Origin: Clostridia bacterium
Lineage (GTDB): Bacteria > Bacillota > Clostridia > Oscillospirales > Acutalibacteraceae
Length of the DNA stretch: 64,000 nt
Direction: 5' to 3'
Assembly: GCA_017439585.1 (NCBI GenBank)
Contig: JAFSIV010000020.1
Span: 1-64,000, forward strand
Shown piece after piece: positions 19,436 through 27,607 of the stretch. Position numbers and translations under genes: made by a program. The first letter of the stretch is position 1. The number at the start of each line of letters is the position of its first letter. Under the pieces are notes generated by a model. It was given only the letters and a program-made list of their open reading frames with translations, made no database searches and had not been told where the DNA came from.

Positions 19436-19470
19436 AAATGGCGTACAGTTTTAAAACTGTCCGCCTTAAT
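19436..19470. terminator. convergent terminator between guaB and the CPBP gene
   Basis: GGCG-T-ACAGTTTT paired with AAAACTGT-C-CGCC, one mismatch, with A/T runs on both flanks. Confidence 0.65.
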
Positions 19471-19471
19471 T

Positions 19472-20380
19472 TTATCTAGCCTTTTTTCTTTTTAATTTCT
19501 TTAATTTTAATTTAATGGTTTTGGGTAAGCTTTTTAGTTTGCGTATAGCATAGGGTAATTGTTTAATATATTTAATTAGCAGCTTAAATTTAGCTATAAG
19601 GTCATATTTTTTATGAACGAAAAGCACGGTTAACACTATTAACACTATTAAAACAAAGGTGCTTTTTTCAATCGGAACATCTTTTCCAATCAGTATCTTA
19701 TGGGGTTTAAAGGTATGATTGATAATGGTTGGATAGTCGTTCGCGAGAGGTATGCTTCCAAGCATTAAACCGCTTAAAACGGTATAAACAAAGCGAGCGG
19801 TTATGGTTGTTATAATTGAATTTGAGTATTCAAGCAGGAAGCATAATAAAACATTAAAGAGGATAATATTTGCAATATAGTTTTTGCTTTCAGAGAATAT
19901 TGCGAAGTTAAAGGATAAATATAATAAGGTTGTAACAACTGTTGCGAATATAAATCCATAAAACTTTTTATAAAGAACGAATAAATAGCCTCTGAATAAA
20001 GCTTCGGCAAAAATAGCGTTTGCAAGCAAACCTAAAATCCAATAAATTAAATGCTCAGTTTTAATAAAGCTTATGAAACTGAAATGCTTTGTTGCCGCAG
20101 TTACCGCCAGAAATACAACAGGAATAGCAGAGCCTGTAATAAGTCCCCAAAGCAAAGATTTTGGAATGTTCCTTTCTGTGGGAAGTTTAAGTTTCTTTCG
20201 CTCTATAACTAAAATAAACAAAAGAGTTAAAATAAGAACAATGCCGAGAGGCAAGCATTCCTCTATAAGCTTTTGCAAAGCGGGGTTTTTGTTTTGAACC
20301 TCAGGCAAAAGGGTTATAAGAATTACCGCAAGGTCGAAAAAGAAAAGGGTTTTAAAAATATTGATAATTAAATTTTTCAC
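19472..20380 (-). CDS. CPBP (CAAX protease/Abi) family membrane protein, degenerate motifs
   Basis: 302 residues with about eight membrane helices and a basic lysine/arginine-rich C-terminal tail. NAIFAEALFRGYLF is recognisable as CPBP motif 1 (normally EExxxRG), but the first glutamate is alanine; the motif 2 histidine (FxxxH) is replaced in LLYLSFNFAIF and the motif 3 histidine in ITARFVYTV. The glutamate/histidine site needed for intramembrane proteolysis is therefore not intact and the protein is probably not a protease. Start GTG at 20380 is chosen because AGGAG lies seven bases upstream; the longer open frame up to 20431 has no ribosome-binding site. Confidence 0.75.
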   Translation of the reverse strand: MKNLIINIFKTLFFFDLAVILITLLPEVQNKNPALQKLIEECLPLGIVLILTLLFILVIERKKLKLPTERNIPKSLLWGLITGSAIPVVFLAVTAATKHFSFISFIKTEHLIYWILGLLANAIFAEALFRGYLFVLYKKFYGFIFATVVTTLLYLSFNFAIFSESKNYIANIILFNVLLCFLLEYSNSIITTITARFVYTVLSGLMLGSIPLANDYPTIINHTFKPHKILIGKDVPIEKSTFVLIVLIVLTVLFVHKKYDLIAKFKLLIKYIKQLPYAIRKLKSLPKTIKLKLKKLKRKKAR

Positions 20381-20536
20381 TCTAAATCTCCTAAAATACA
20401 GGAATATATAGTAATTATATAACAAATTCAAGTATATAGCAATAGCTTTATTCTTAAATTACCATTAATTTCTTCGAAATATTTTTTTAATTGGTATTAA
20501 TATTAATTATTAGTTAAAATAAAGCTTTTAAATAAC

Positions 20537-20565
20537 TTGACATATTAAACTAAAAATAATATAAT
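20537..20565 (+). promoter_or_regulatory. greA-lysS promoter (full consensus)
   Basis: TTGACA (20537-20542), 17-bp spacer, TATAAT (20560-20565). Confidence 0.88.
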
Positions 20566-20622
20566 ATATTTTATATGATTATATCTTTATTAGAATTATA
20601 AAAAAGAAAGCAGGGTTTTTTT

Positions 20623-21096
20623 ATGGCGAAAACTATTAAAATTACCGATGACGGACTCAAAAAACTCCAGGAGGAGTTAGAAATTCTAAAAACAGAGGGT
20701 AGAGCAGATATTGCTGAAAAAATTAAGGTTGCCAGAGGATACGGAGACCTTTCTGAAAACAGTGAATATGATGAAGCTAAAAACGAGCAGGCTAAAATTG
20801 AAGCCCGTATCGTTGAAATTGAAGCAATGCTCAAAAATGTTGAGATTATCGAAGATGTTAAGGGTAAAGCTAAATCGGTAATTATCGGTGTTAAGGTTAA
20901 GGTTTTGGATGAGGAATACGGCGATGAAAGTGTTTATCGTGTTGTTGGCTCTACCGAGGCAGACCCCCGTTCCGGTAAAATTTCGGATGAATCTCCGGTT
21001 GGTAAAGCCCTTTTGGGTAAAAAAATCGGCGACGTGGTTATAGTTGAAGCGCCCGGCGGCGAATTTAAGCTTAAAATCTTAGAAATAACAAAATAA
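20623..21096 (+). CDS. greA: transcription elongation factor GreA
   Basis: 157 residues, normal length. It enters the RNA polymerase secondary channel and stimulates cleavage of backtracked RNA. The N-terminal coiled coil carries the acidic tip in [18 protein letters not shown]; the C-terminal FKBP-like domain includes [16 protein letters not shown]. 24 bases separate it from lysS, which it precedes in a common operon, a frequent arrangement in Firmicutes. Confidence 0.97.
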   Translation: MAKTIKITDDGLKKLQEELEILKTEGRADIAEKIKVARGYGDLSENSEYDEAKNEQAKIEARIVEIEAMLKNVEIIEDVKGKAKSVIIGVKVKVLDEEYGDESVYRVVGSTEADPRSGKISDESPVGKALLGKKIGDVVIVEAPGGEFKLKILEITK

Positions 21097-21120
21097 TTCT
21101 ATTATTGGATGGAGATAGCT

Positions 21121-22626
21121 ATGGCAGAGAATAATGCTAATAATGCTAATGCAAAAGAGCAGGATTTAAACGAAATATTAAGATTAAGAAGAGAAAAGCT
21201 TGCCAATATGAAAGCGGCTGGTAATGACCCTTTTGCTATAACAAAGTTCGATTTCGATAGCAATTCAACCGAAATCAAGGAGAACTTTGAAGAGTTTGAG
21301 GGAAAAACGGTTAAAATTGCGGGAAGAATTATGGCTCGCAGAATTATGGGTAAAGCAAGCTTTGTTGGTATTGCGGATAGCACCGGTAAAATTCAGCTTT
21401 ATGTTCGCCGAGATGATGTTGGCGAGGATGTTTATGCTGCATTTAAGAAATGGGATATCGGCGATATTATCGGTGTAGAGGGTTTGGTTTTCAAAACTCA
21501 AACAGGCGAAATCTCGGTTCACGCTAATAAAATCACCCTCCTTTCAAAGTCTTTAATTCCGCTTCCTGAAAAGTTCCACGGTTTAACAAATAATGATTTG
21601 CGCTTTCGTCAAAGATATGTTGATTTAATTATGAATCCAAATGTTAAGCGCAATTTCAAAATCCGCTCTCAGTTTATTAAATATATGCGTTCATATCTTG
21701 ATAATATGGATTATATCGAGGTTGAAACTCCTGTACTTAATACTATCGTTGGCGGTGCAGCCGCAAGACCGTTCATAACCCACCATAATACTTTAAATAT
21801 ACCTATGTATATGCGTATCGCAACCGAGCTTCCTTTGAAGCGTCTTATCGTTGGCGGTATGGATAGAGTTTATGAAATAGGCAGAATTTTCAGAAATGAG
21901 GGTATGGACCCTAAGCATAACCCTGAGTTTACAACGGTTGAATTATATCAAGCTTATGCCGATTTCCATGATATGATGGATATTGCTGAGGGTATTATTT
22001 CAGGTGCGGCTAAGGAAATTTTAGGCACTTATGAGGTAGAATGGTTAGGCGAGAAAATCGACCTTACTCCCGGTTGGCGCAGACTAACTATGGTTGATGC
22101 TGTTAAGGAGTATGCAGGTGTTGATTTCTCTGCTATAACTGATGATGCTGAGGCAGTTAAAGCCGCCGAGGCTATCGGTGTTGAGCTTGCTGAAACCGCC
22201 GATAAAACCTGGGGCAACGCTCTTTATGCTTGTTTCGACCAAAGAGTTGAGGAAAAGCTTATTCAGCCAACATTTATAACAATGTATCCTGTTGAGGTTT
22301 CTCCTTTAACTAAGGCATCTCCTGAGGACCAGCGTTTAACCGAGCGCTTTGAGTTGTTTGTTTGCCATAGTGAGCTTGCTAATGCTTATTCTGAGCTTAA
22401 CGACCCGATTGTTCAGCGCGAGCGTTTTGAGAAGCAATTAGAGCTTCGCGAGCGCGGAGATGATGAGGCTGAGATGCTTGATGAAGATTTCTTAACCGCT
22501 ATGGAATACGGTATGCCTCCAACAGGCGGTATGGGTATCGGTATTGATAGAGCAGTAATGCTTTTAACTAATTCGGATACTATCCGCGAGGTTATCTTGT
22601 TTCCGACTATGAAACCGTTGGATTAA
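21121..22626 (+). CDS. lysS: lysyl-tRNA synthetase, class II
   Basis: 501 residues. Start ATG 21121, because GGATGGAG at 21107-21114 overlaps the earlier in-frame ATG 21109. An OB-fold anticodon domain (VKIAGRIMARRIMGKASFVG) precedes the class II core: motif 1 around LRFRQRYVDLIMNP, motif 2 FRNEGMDPKHNPEFTTVE, motif 3 GGMGIGIDRAVMLL. It charges tRNA-Lys. No T-box leader is present between greA and lysS, so it is controlled through the shared promoter. Confidence 0.97.
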   Translation: MAENNANNANAKEQDLNEILRLRREKLANMKAAGNDPFAITKFDFDSNSTEIKENFEEFEGKTVKIAGRIMARRIMGKASFVGIADSTGKIQLYVRRDDVGEDVYAAFKKWDIGDIIGVEGLVFKTQTGEISVHANKITLLSKSLIPLPEKFHGLTNNDLRFRQRYVDLIMNPNVKRNFKIRSQFIKYMRSYLDNMDYIEVETPVLNTIVGGAAARPFITHHNTLNIPMYMRIATELPLKRLIVGGMDRVYEIGRIFRNEGMDPKHNPEFTTVELYQAYADFHDMMDIAEGIISGAAKEILGTYEVEWLGEKIDLTPGWRRLTMVDAVKEYAGVDFSAITDDAEAVKAAEAIGVELAETADKTWGNALYACFDQRVEEKLIQPTFITMYPVEVSPLTKASPEDQRLTERFELFVCHSELANAYSELNDPIVQRERFEKQLELRERGDDEAEMLDEDFLTAMEYGMPPTGGMGIGIDRAVMLLTNSDTIREVILFPTMKPLD

Positions 22627-22647
22627 ATATAATTTTACAAATTAAAG

Positions 22648-22680
22648 TCCTGCATATCTTGCGATATGCAGGATTTTTTT
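22648..22680 (+). terminator. rho-independent terminator of the greA-lysS operon
   Basis: 11-bp stem TCCTGCATATC, loop TTGC, followed by T7. Confidence 0.88.
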
Positions 22681-22691
22681 GCATTATAGAA

Positions 22692-23027
22692 TTATTTGTT
22701 TTTTAAAACAGATTTTGTGGTTTTAATTACTTCGGCAATAGATTTTAATTCTTCAGGAGAACAATCGGAAAGAATATCATCTATCATTTTTATTGATATA
22801 TGAGTGCTTTTAATTAAACTGCCGTATGCAATTTCATCAAGTGTAACACCAAGTGCATTTGCAATATTAACAAGTGTAGGTAAGCTGAGTTTAGTAGCGG
22901 CGCGTTCTATATGCGAAATGTTGGATGGTTCTATACCGGATTTTTCGGCTAGTTTAGCTTGCGTCCAACCTTTTGCTGTACGAATTTCTTTTATACGATT
23001 ACCAATAGAAATATAATCAATATTCAT
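22692..23027 (-). CDS. XRE-family transcriptional regulator
   Basis: 111 residues. HTH_3 domain: RIKEIRTAKGWTQAKLAEKS and GIEPSNISHIERAATKLSLP, followed by a C-terminal helical part (DDILSDCSPEELKSIAEVIK) that probably dimerises or senses. Start is taken at the ATG giving MNIDYISIGN, with GAGGTG ten bases upstream; a longer frame up to 23054 exists. The gene is divergent from a SLOG gene; two nearly identical palindromes lie between them in the promoter region, so it very likely represses itself and the SLOG gene. Confidence 0.88.
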   Translation of the reverse strand: MNIDYISIGNRIKEIRTAKGWTQAKLAEKSGIEPSNISHIERAATKLSLPTLVNIANALGVTLDEIAYGSLIKSTHISIKMIDDILSDCSPEELKSIAEVIKTTKSVLKNK

Positions 23028-23068
23028 AGATAATATACACCTCGTAAATTTCATTAATATTATTGTAT

Positions 23069-23113
23069 ATCCTATTAGGATGTGTTAAAATAACATAGAT
23101 ATCCTAATAGGAT
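23069..23113. promoter_or_regulatory. paired palindromic operators between XRE and SLOG genes
   Basis: ATCCTATTAGGAT (23069-23081) and ATCCTAATAGGAT (23101-23113) are palindromes differing only at the central base, with centres 32 bp (three helical turns) apart. On the minus strand TACAAT (23062-23067) with a weak -35 places operator 1 inside the XRE promoter spacer; on the plus strand TAACAT/CATAAT places operator 2 in the spacer of the SLOG promoter. The symmetry strongly suggests one repressor dimer per promoter, bound on the same DNA face. Confidence 0.8.
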
Positions 23114-23154
23114 ACATAATAATATTTATTTGATGAATTACGTATGAGGTGAGA

Positions 23155-23631
23155 ATGTTGATAGCAAATACTTGTTGTTTTATCGGTCATAGAAAAATAA
23201 ATGAAACAGAAGAATTAAAGTTAAAGCTTTACGAAATAATCGAAAATTTAGTTATAAATGAAAATGTTGATACATTTCTTTTTGGAAGTAAAAGCCGTTT
23301 TGACGACCTTTGCCTAGAAACAGTAACAAAAATTAAAGGAAAATACCCTCACATAAAACGAGTTTATGTGAGGGCGGAATATGAGAATATAAGCGAGCAT
23401 TATGAAAATTATCTTTTAAAAAGCTATGAGGAAACCTATTATCCCGAAAAAATTAAAAATTCAGGCAGAGCGGTTTATGTTGAACGCAATTTTGAAATGA
23501 TAAACAAAAGCCAAATTTGTATCGTTTATTATGAAGAACAATGCGCGCCCAAAAACCGCAAAAGCGGAACAAAAATAGCATTAGATTATGCTATAAAACA
23601 AGGAAAACGAATCATTAACTTTCCAATGTGA
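23155..23631 (+). CDS. SLOG-domain protein (YpsA/DUF1273-like)
   Basis: 158 residues. CCFIGHRK near the start and FLFGSKSRFDDLCLETV are the two nucleotide-binding segments of the YpsA/DUF1273-type SLOG fold; later ICIVYYEE and RKSGTKIALDYAIKQGKRII complete the Rossmann-like sheet. SLOG domains are predicted sensors or processors of nucleotide-type signals, and related members occur in phage-defence and stress operons, but this one is uncharacterised. GAGGTGA precedes ATG 23155 and TTG 23158; the ATG is chosen. Controlled by the twin operators shared with the divergent XRE gene. Confidence 0.8.
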   Translation: MLIANTCCFIGHRKINETEELKLKLYEIIENLVINENVDTFLFGSKSRFDDLCLETVTKIKGKYPHIKRVYVRAEYENISEHYENYLLKSYEETYYPEKIKNSGRAVYVERNFEMINKSQICIVYYEEQCAPKNRKSGTKIALDYAIKQGKRIINFPM

Positions 23632-23640
23632 ATTTAATTC

Positions 23641-23704
23641 GTAGGGGCGATTATTAATCGCCCGAAAATGCGAAATTCTAACGGGAGGCAATTTGCCTCC
23701 CGTA
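23641..23704. repeat. bipartite REP-like palindromic element
   Basis: Two adjacent hairpins: GGGGCGATTA and its complement (23644-23663) and ACGGGAGGCA with its complement (23681-23703), the whole beginning GTAGGG and ending CCCGTAC. It resembles the palindromes at 568 and 44684. It also separates the SLOG gene from the convergent copA gene. Confidence 0.65.
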
Positions 23705-23727
23705 CATATAAAACAACAGTTTATATT

Positions 23728-23937
23728 TTAAAGTATTTCTATAACTTTATAGCCGTTATCGGTGATAAGCTTGGTGATAACCTCGTCTGCAATCGGGGAG
23801 CTCATAGTTATAACGGCAGTGCCTTCGCTATGGCTTACAACAGCCGACGAAACACCCTCTAATTCTTCGAGCAGAGTTTTTACTCTTGCTTCGCAATGAG
23901 GACACATCATACCTTCAATTTTTATTGTTTTTTCCAT
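23728..23937 (-). other. copZ: possible internal translation start giving free CopZ chaperone
   Basis: Within copA and in the same frame, an ATG at 23937 is preceded by AGAGGA seven bases upstream, a proper ribosome-binding site. The product would be a 69-residue HMA protein with GMMCPHC, exactly the size of free-standing CopZ copper chaperones. The upstream linker is A-rich and poorly structured. So one mRNA may yield both the full ATPase and a soluble chaperone. Confidence 0.5.
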
Positions 23938-26178
23938 TGTTTTTTCCTCTTTTCTTTGAACATTTTTTATTTTTTTATCCTTTTTGTTTGAGTGAATGTT
24001 ATATAAATTAAGTCTGAGCGCGTTGGTAACCACGCAAAAACTTGAAAGGCTCATTGCAGCCGCGGCAAGCATAGGGTTAAGCGTTAATCCAACCCAAGCA
24101 AATGCGCCGGCAGCAACGGGAATACATATTGCATTATAAATAAATGCCCAAAATAGATTTTGGTGTATCACTCGCAGTGTTGCGCGGCTTAAACGAATTG
24201 CCGCAGGCACATCAGAAAGTTTACTGTTAACAAGAACAATATCTGCCGCATCAATGGCAACATCAGTTCCTGCACCGATTGCTATACCGATATCTGCTCG
24301 GGTTAATGCGGGGGCATCGTTGATACCGTCTCCAACCATAGCCACTCTGCCGTATTTCTGCAAGCTGCGGATGATAGCCTCTTTTCCGTCGGGCTTAACT
24401 TCGGCAATAACCTCGCTAACTCCAACTTGCTTTCCAATGGCATTTGCGGTTATTTTATTGTCTCCCGTTAGCATAACAACCCGTATACCCATATTTTTAA
24501 GTTCTGTAATCGACTTTGCGCTATCTTCCTTTATCTTATCCGCAACGGCTATAATACCCAGAACAGTTTTGCCTTTTGCAAAGAAGATAGCAGTTTTTCC
24601 TTTAAGCGCTAACTTGCTTGAATTTTCAAGTAAATCGTTTGGTATGGTTGCATGCAGGCTTATAAAATCGGCATTACCGCCAAAACAAGCTTCGTTATTT
24701 ATTTTAGCCGAAAGACCACCGCCTGAAAAAATTTCAAAATCGGTTGTTTCTAAGGGATTTAGTCTTAACTCTTTACCAAATTTAACGATTGCCTTAGCTA
24801 TCGGGTGCTCGCTTTTTATTTCGAGACTGTAAGCTATTTGAATTAAATCGTCATTACCTATAACATCTGTTACCTCAGGCTCGCCTTTGGTAATCGTTCC
24901 GGTTTTATCAAGGGCAACAATTTTGGTTTTTCCGGTTATTTCAAGCGAGGTTGCAGTTTTAAACAAAATTGCATTTTTAGCTCCCTTTCCGTTACCAACC
25001 ATAATGGCAACAGGAGTAGCAAGTCCGAGCGCGCAGGGGCAACTTATAACAAGCACCGAAACAGCCCGCGTTAATGCAAATCCAACCGTTTCACCAAGAA
25101 TTAACCATAATATTAAAACGGCAAAAGCTATCGCTATTACAATAGGCACAAAAATACCTGAAACCTTATCGGCAACCTTTGAAATGGGGGCTTTGGTTGC
25201 CGAGGCGTCACTTACCATTTTAATTATTTGCGATATGGTAGTATCCTCGCCAACACGAGTTGCCTTGCATTTTAAATATCCCGAGCGGTTAATTGTGGCA
25301 CCGCTTATAGTATCGCCAACCGATTTGTCTATCGGGATACTTTCACCGGTGAGAGCAGATTCGTCAACCGCGCTATGTCCTTCAATTATAACACCGTCAA
25401 CGGGGATACTATCTCCCGCACGCACCACAAAAATATCACCCTTGCGAAGCTCTTCAACAGGAATATTCACTTCGGTTTTATTTCGGATAACATTTGCGGT
25501 TTTTGGGGTGAGATTTAAAAGGCTTTTAAGGGCATTGGTTGTTTTACCTTTTGAACGGGCTTCAAGCATTTTGCCGAGGGTGATAAGAACTAATATCATT
25601 GCCGCAGATTCGAAATAAAGCTCGTGAAGAAAATTATCAGGTCTTGCTATTAAAAGATAAACACTATATATAAAAGAGGCGGCAGAGCCTAATGAAACCA
25701 ATGTATCCATATTAGGAGAACGGTGAATTAAACCTTTAAAACCGTTCTTGAAGAATTTATAGTTGATAACCATTATGGCAAGCGATAAAATCATCTGCAA
25801 AACGCCAATGACAATAGGGTTTTCTATAAAAAACTCAGGCAAAGGAAAGCCCCACATTATATGTCCCATTGAAAAATACATAAGTATCAGCAAAACCGAT
25901 AGGGAAAAAACGAGTCTTTTAAAAAGCAGAGGGGTATCTTTATCGGCTAAGGCGTCTAAGCTGGTTGCTTTCTTGCCTGATTCCTTTTGAGAAATACCGT
26001 ATCCGGCTTTTTCAACGGCGGATATAATTGCTTCATCACTTGCAATTCCCTCAACGCTCATTGAGTTAGTTAACAGACTTACCGAACAATCAGTAACACC
26101 CTCAACGCTTAAAACCGCTTTTTCCACCCTGGCGGCACAAGCCGCACAGTTCATTCCGTTTATGCTATATTGTTTCAT
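23728..26178 (-). CDS. copA: copper-translocating P1B-type ATPase with fused C-terminal CopZ-like domain
   Basis: 816 residues. An N-terminal HMA domain with the metal site GMNCAACAARVE, eight predicted membrane helices, the transport motif SCPCALGLATP near residue 380, the phosphorylation site DKTGTITKG near 422 and the hinge GDGINDAPALTRADIGIAIG. The Cu+-specific residues YN in helix 7 (YNAICIP) and MSxSS in helix 8 (MSLSSFCVV) are present, so copper(I) export is likely. After the usual end (NALRLNLYN) comes a lysine-rich linker and a second complete HMA domain (GMMCPHCEARVK) of 69 residues, an unusual C-terminal position. No CsoR gene or box was seen nearby. Confidence 0.95.
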   Translation of the reverse strand: MKQYSINGMNCAACAARVEKAVLSVEGVTDCSVSLLTNSMSVEGIASDEAIISAVEKAGYGISQKESGKKATSLDALADKDTPLLFKRLVFSLSVLLILMYFSMGHIMWGFPLPEFFIENPIVIGVLQMILSLAIMVINYKFFKNGFKGLIHRSPNMDTLVSLGSAASFIYSVYLLIARPDNFLHELYFESAAMILVLITLGKMLEARSKGKTTNALKSLLNLTPKTANVIRNKTEVNIPVEELRKGDIFVVRAGDSIPVDGVIIEGHSAVDESALTGESIPIDKSVGDTISGATINRSGYLKCKATRVGEDTTISQIIKMVSDASATKAPISKVADKVSGIFVPIVIAIAFAVLILWLILGETVGFALTRAVSVLVISCPCALGLATPVAIMVGNGKGAKNAILFKTATSLEITGKTKIVALDKTGTITKGEPEVTDVIGNDDLIQIAYSLEIKSEHPIAKAIVKFGKELRLNPLETTDFEIFSGGGLSAKINNEACFGGNADFISLHATIPNDLLENSSKLALKGKTAIFFAKGKTVLGIIAVADKIKEDSAKSITELKNMGIRVVMLTGDNKITANAIGKQVGVSEVIAEVKPDGKEAIIRSLQKYGRVAMVGDGINDAPALTRADIGIAIGAGTDVAIDAADIVLVNSKLSDVPAAIRLSRATLRVIHQNLFWAFIYNAICIPVAAGAFAWVGLTLNPMLAAAAMSLSSFCVVTNALRLNLYNIHSNKKDKKIKNVQRKEEKTMEKTIKIEGMMCPHCEARVKTLLEELEGVSSAVVSHSEGTAVITMSSPIADEVITKLITDNGYKVIEIL

Positions 26179-26221
26179 TAAAAACAGGCTTTTCCTTTCT
26201 TTCAGATTTAGGTTTTATAAT

Positions 26222-26250
26222 ATTATACCATAAAAACAAGATTTTTTCAA
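26222..26250 (-). promoter_or_regulatory. copA promoter
   Basis: Minus strand TTGAAA (26245-26250), 17-bp spacer, TATAAT (26222-26227). No obvious GC-rich CsoR-type dyad overlaps it. Confidence 0.8.
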
Positions 26251-26255
26251 CGAAG

Positions 26256-26292
26256 ATAAAAAATCCGAGCAAAGCATTAGCAAGGCTCGGAT
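26256..26292 (-). terminator. terminator of the B12 uptake operon
   Basis: Read leftward, ATCCGAGC (26285-26292 side) pairs with GCTCGGAT (26263-26270 side) and is followed by a T-rich tract. Confidence 0.7.
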
Positions 26293-26302
26293 AAGCTTGT
26301 AT

Positions 26303-26863
26303 TTAATTGCTGATTGGATTTTTAGCAAACAGTTTTTTAAGCAGTTCGCTTAAAGGAACTATAAGCAAGCCTGCGCAAAAATTTCCAACCGCGTGCACCG
26401 CGTCAAAGGGCAATCCTGCTATAATCCAAGCTATTGTCTGCTTGAAATTAAAGCCAAAAAATAATGCCTGAGTTGGAGCATAAAGTATACCAAAAGCAAG
26501 TCCGTGCAAACCGCAAATTACAGGGTAAATGACAAATGCTAATTTTTTAGGCATATTTTTGGGTAACAGCATAGTAATTCCCCAAAGAACAGTCCAAATA
26601 TAGAGATACGGAATCCACCACATTGTAAAACCCGAATATAATGCGGTAATTAATACACAGAGATAAATTGGTATTAAGGCTTTTTTGCGAAAGACAAGAG
26701 TAAAAACCATTGTAAACATTCCGAGCAGGTGAATGTTTGGTAAAAACTCCATAATAACCTTTGAGCAGAACATTACCGTGCCAAGCATGGCAAACACGAC
26801 CATTTCCTGAACGCTCAAAAATTTTTTCTTTCGGTTTGTTGGTTTATTCCTTGGTGTATACAA
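26303..26863 (-). CDS. ECF transporter S component, probably for cobalamin or a precursor
   Basis: 186 residues, about six membrane helices, N-terminal basic leader and MVVFAMLGTVMFCSKVIMEF at the first helix, typical of ECF substrate-binding components. Its frame starts at a TTG (26863) overlapping the upstream lipoprotein gene by 20 bases; a later TTG at 26818 is also possible. A cobalamin riboswitch heads this two-gene operon, so the substrate is inferred to be vitamin B12 or cobinamide (CbrT-like role). No EcfA/EcfT genes are nearby; it would use a shared energising module encoded elsewhere. Confidence 0.8.
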   Translation of the reverse strand: MYTPRNKPTNRKKKFLSVQEMVVFAMLGTVMFCSKVIMEFLPNIHLLGMFTMVFTLVFRKKALIPIYLCVLITALYSGFTMWWIPYLYIWTVLWGITMLLPKNMPKKLAFVIYPVICGLHGLAFGILYAPTQALFFGFNFKQTIAWIIAGLPFDAVHAVGNFCAGLLIVPLSELLKKLFAKNPISN

Positions 26864-27278
26864 GCTGATAGATTACATCCTCTGCAATTTCGGTGGTATC
26901 CACGCCTGAGGTTGCATATTCGCCGTCTACATAGAAAGCCCAATAGCTTTTATCTATATCGTAATCGGCGGTTATACCGTTTACAACCTTTATATAAAGA
27001 CCAAATTCGCCGTCTTCACCCTCAATTAGCTTATGTTCTGAAAGAGCGGCACCAACGGTTTTTTTATCAGTGTTAATGGTGAATTTAACCGTTTTTTCTT
27101 CTGCTTTAACTTCAACTAAGGCGGTTTTTTCGCCTTTGCCAAATTCGGTATCCTCTAAATATGTGGCTTTTTCCCATAAACCTGTTTTGGTCTCTGTATT
27201 GCCACCGCAGGAGGCAAGGCTGAATATACAGATAATAATTAGTGCGACTGAGATAGTAGATTTAATTGCTTTTTTCAT
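26844..27278 (-). CDS. DUF4430 (transcobalamin-C-terminal-like) lipoprotein
   Basis: 144 residues. A lipoprotein signal peptide ends in SLASC with Cys24 as the lipidation site. The mature part carries the DUF4430 pattern: VGAALSEHKLIEGEDGEFGL, then VNGITADY and SYWAFYVDGEYATSGV. DUF4430 resembles the C-terminal domain of transcobalamin/intrinsic factor. Together with the riboswitch upstream and an ECF S component downstream, it is likely a surface protein that captures cobalamin and hands it to the transporter (inference from context). Confidence 0.85.
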   Translation of the reverse strand: MKKAIKSTISVALIIICIFSLASCGGNTETKTGLWEKATYLEDTEFGKGEKTALVEVKAEEKTVKFTINTDKKTVGAALSEHKLIEGEDGEFGLYIKVVNGITADYDIDKSYWAFYVDGEYATSGVDTTEIAEDVIYQLVYTKE

Positions 27279-27315
27279 TTTTAAAATCCTTTCTTTTTTT
27301 ACAAAAGAAAATAAA

Positions 27316-27337
27316 AGTACCCTTCTTTAAGGGTACT
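27316..27337 (-). terminator. riboswitch-controlled terminator
   Basis: Read leftward: AGTACCCTT, AAAG loop, AAGGGTACT, then TTTTATTTTC, just before the DUF4430 ribosome-binding site. It is the probable expression platform of the cobalamin riboswitch. Confidence 0.75.
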
Positions 27338-27339
27338 AT

Positions 27340-27602
27340 GAGCAAAGCCGATATCCTGCCATACCGAAAAAAGCCAGAAAAAATCCGACCTATCTTTACG
27401 CATCTCCCCAATTCGCCCAAGAGACTTTTATGCGGCACAGACCGATAAGCATTCCGACTTGACTTGAAAACCAAGAGTTACGGTAATGGCTGTTGCTGCG
27501 GATTTTCACCGCGATTTCCTTATCCCCGAACAATACTGTCTCGCAGTATGCCCGACAACAAATGCAACGCATTTGATGGCCTGAGTTTATTCTTTTGTTA
27601 CT
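27340..27602 (-). promoter_or_regulatory. cobalamin riboswitch
   Basis: Read on the minus strand, the leader contains GCGGTGAAAATCCGCAGC followed by AACAGCC and ACCGTAAC (the conserved core of the cobalamin aptamer: GGTGAAAATCC and CGCNACTGT-like segment), then AAGTCGGAATGCTTATCGG as the B12-box region. It lies between a promoter at 27608-27636 and a terminator hairpin at 27316. It should turn the downstream lipoprotein/ECF genes off when cobalamin is plentiful. Ends are approximate. Confidence 0.85.
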
Positions 27603-27607
27603 TAATA

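Noticed and set aside
23641..23704. Terminator of the SLOG gene
   Set aside because: The hairpins lack T-runs on the SLOG side and match the REP-like family better; a termination role cannot be excluded.
24254..25618. Long frames on the plus strand opposite copA
   Set aside because: Shadow frames of the well-supported copA gene; no ribosome-binding sites and no family resemblance.
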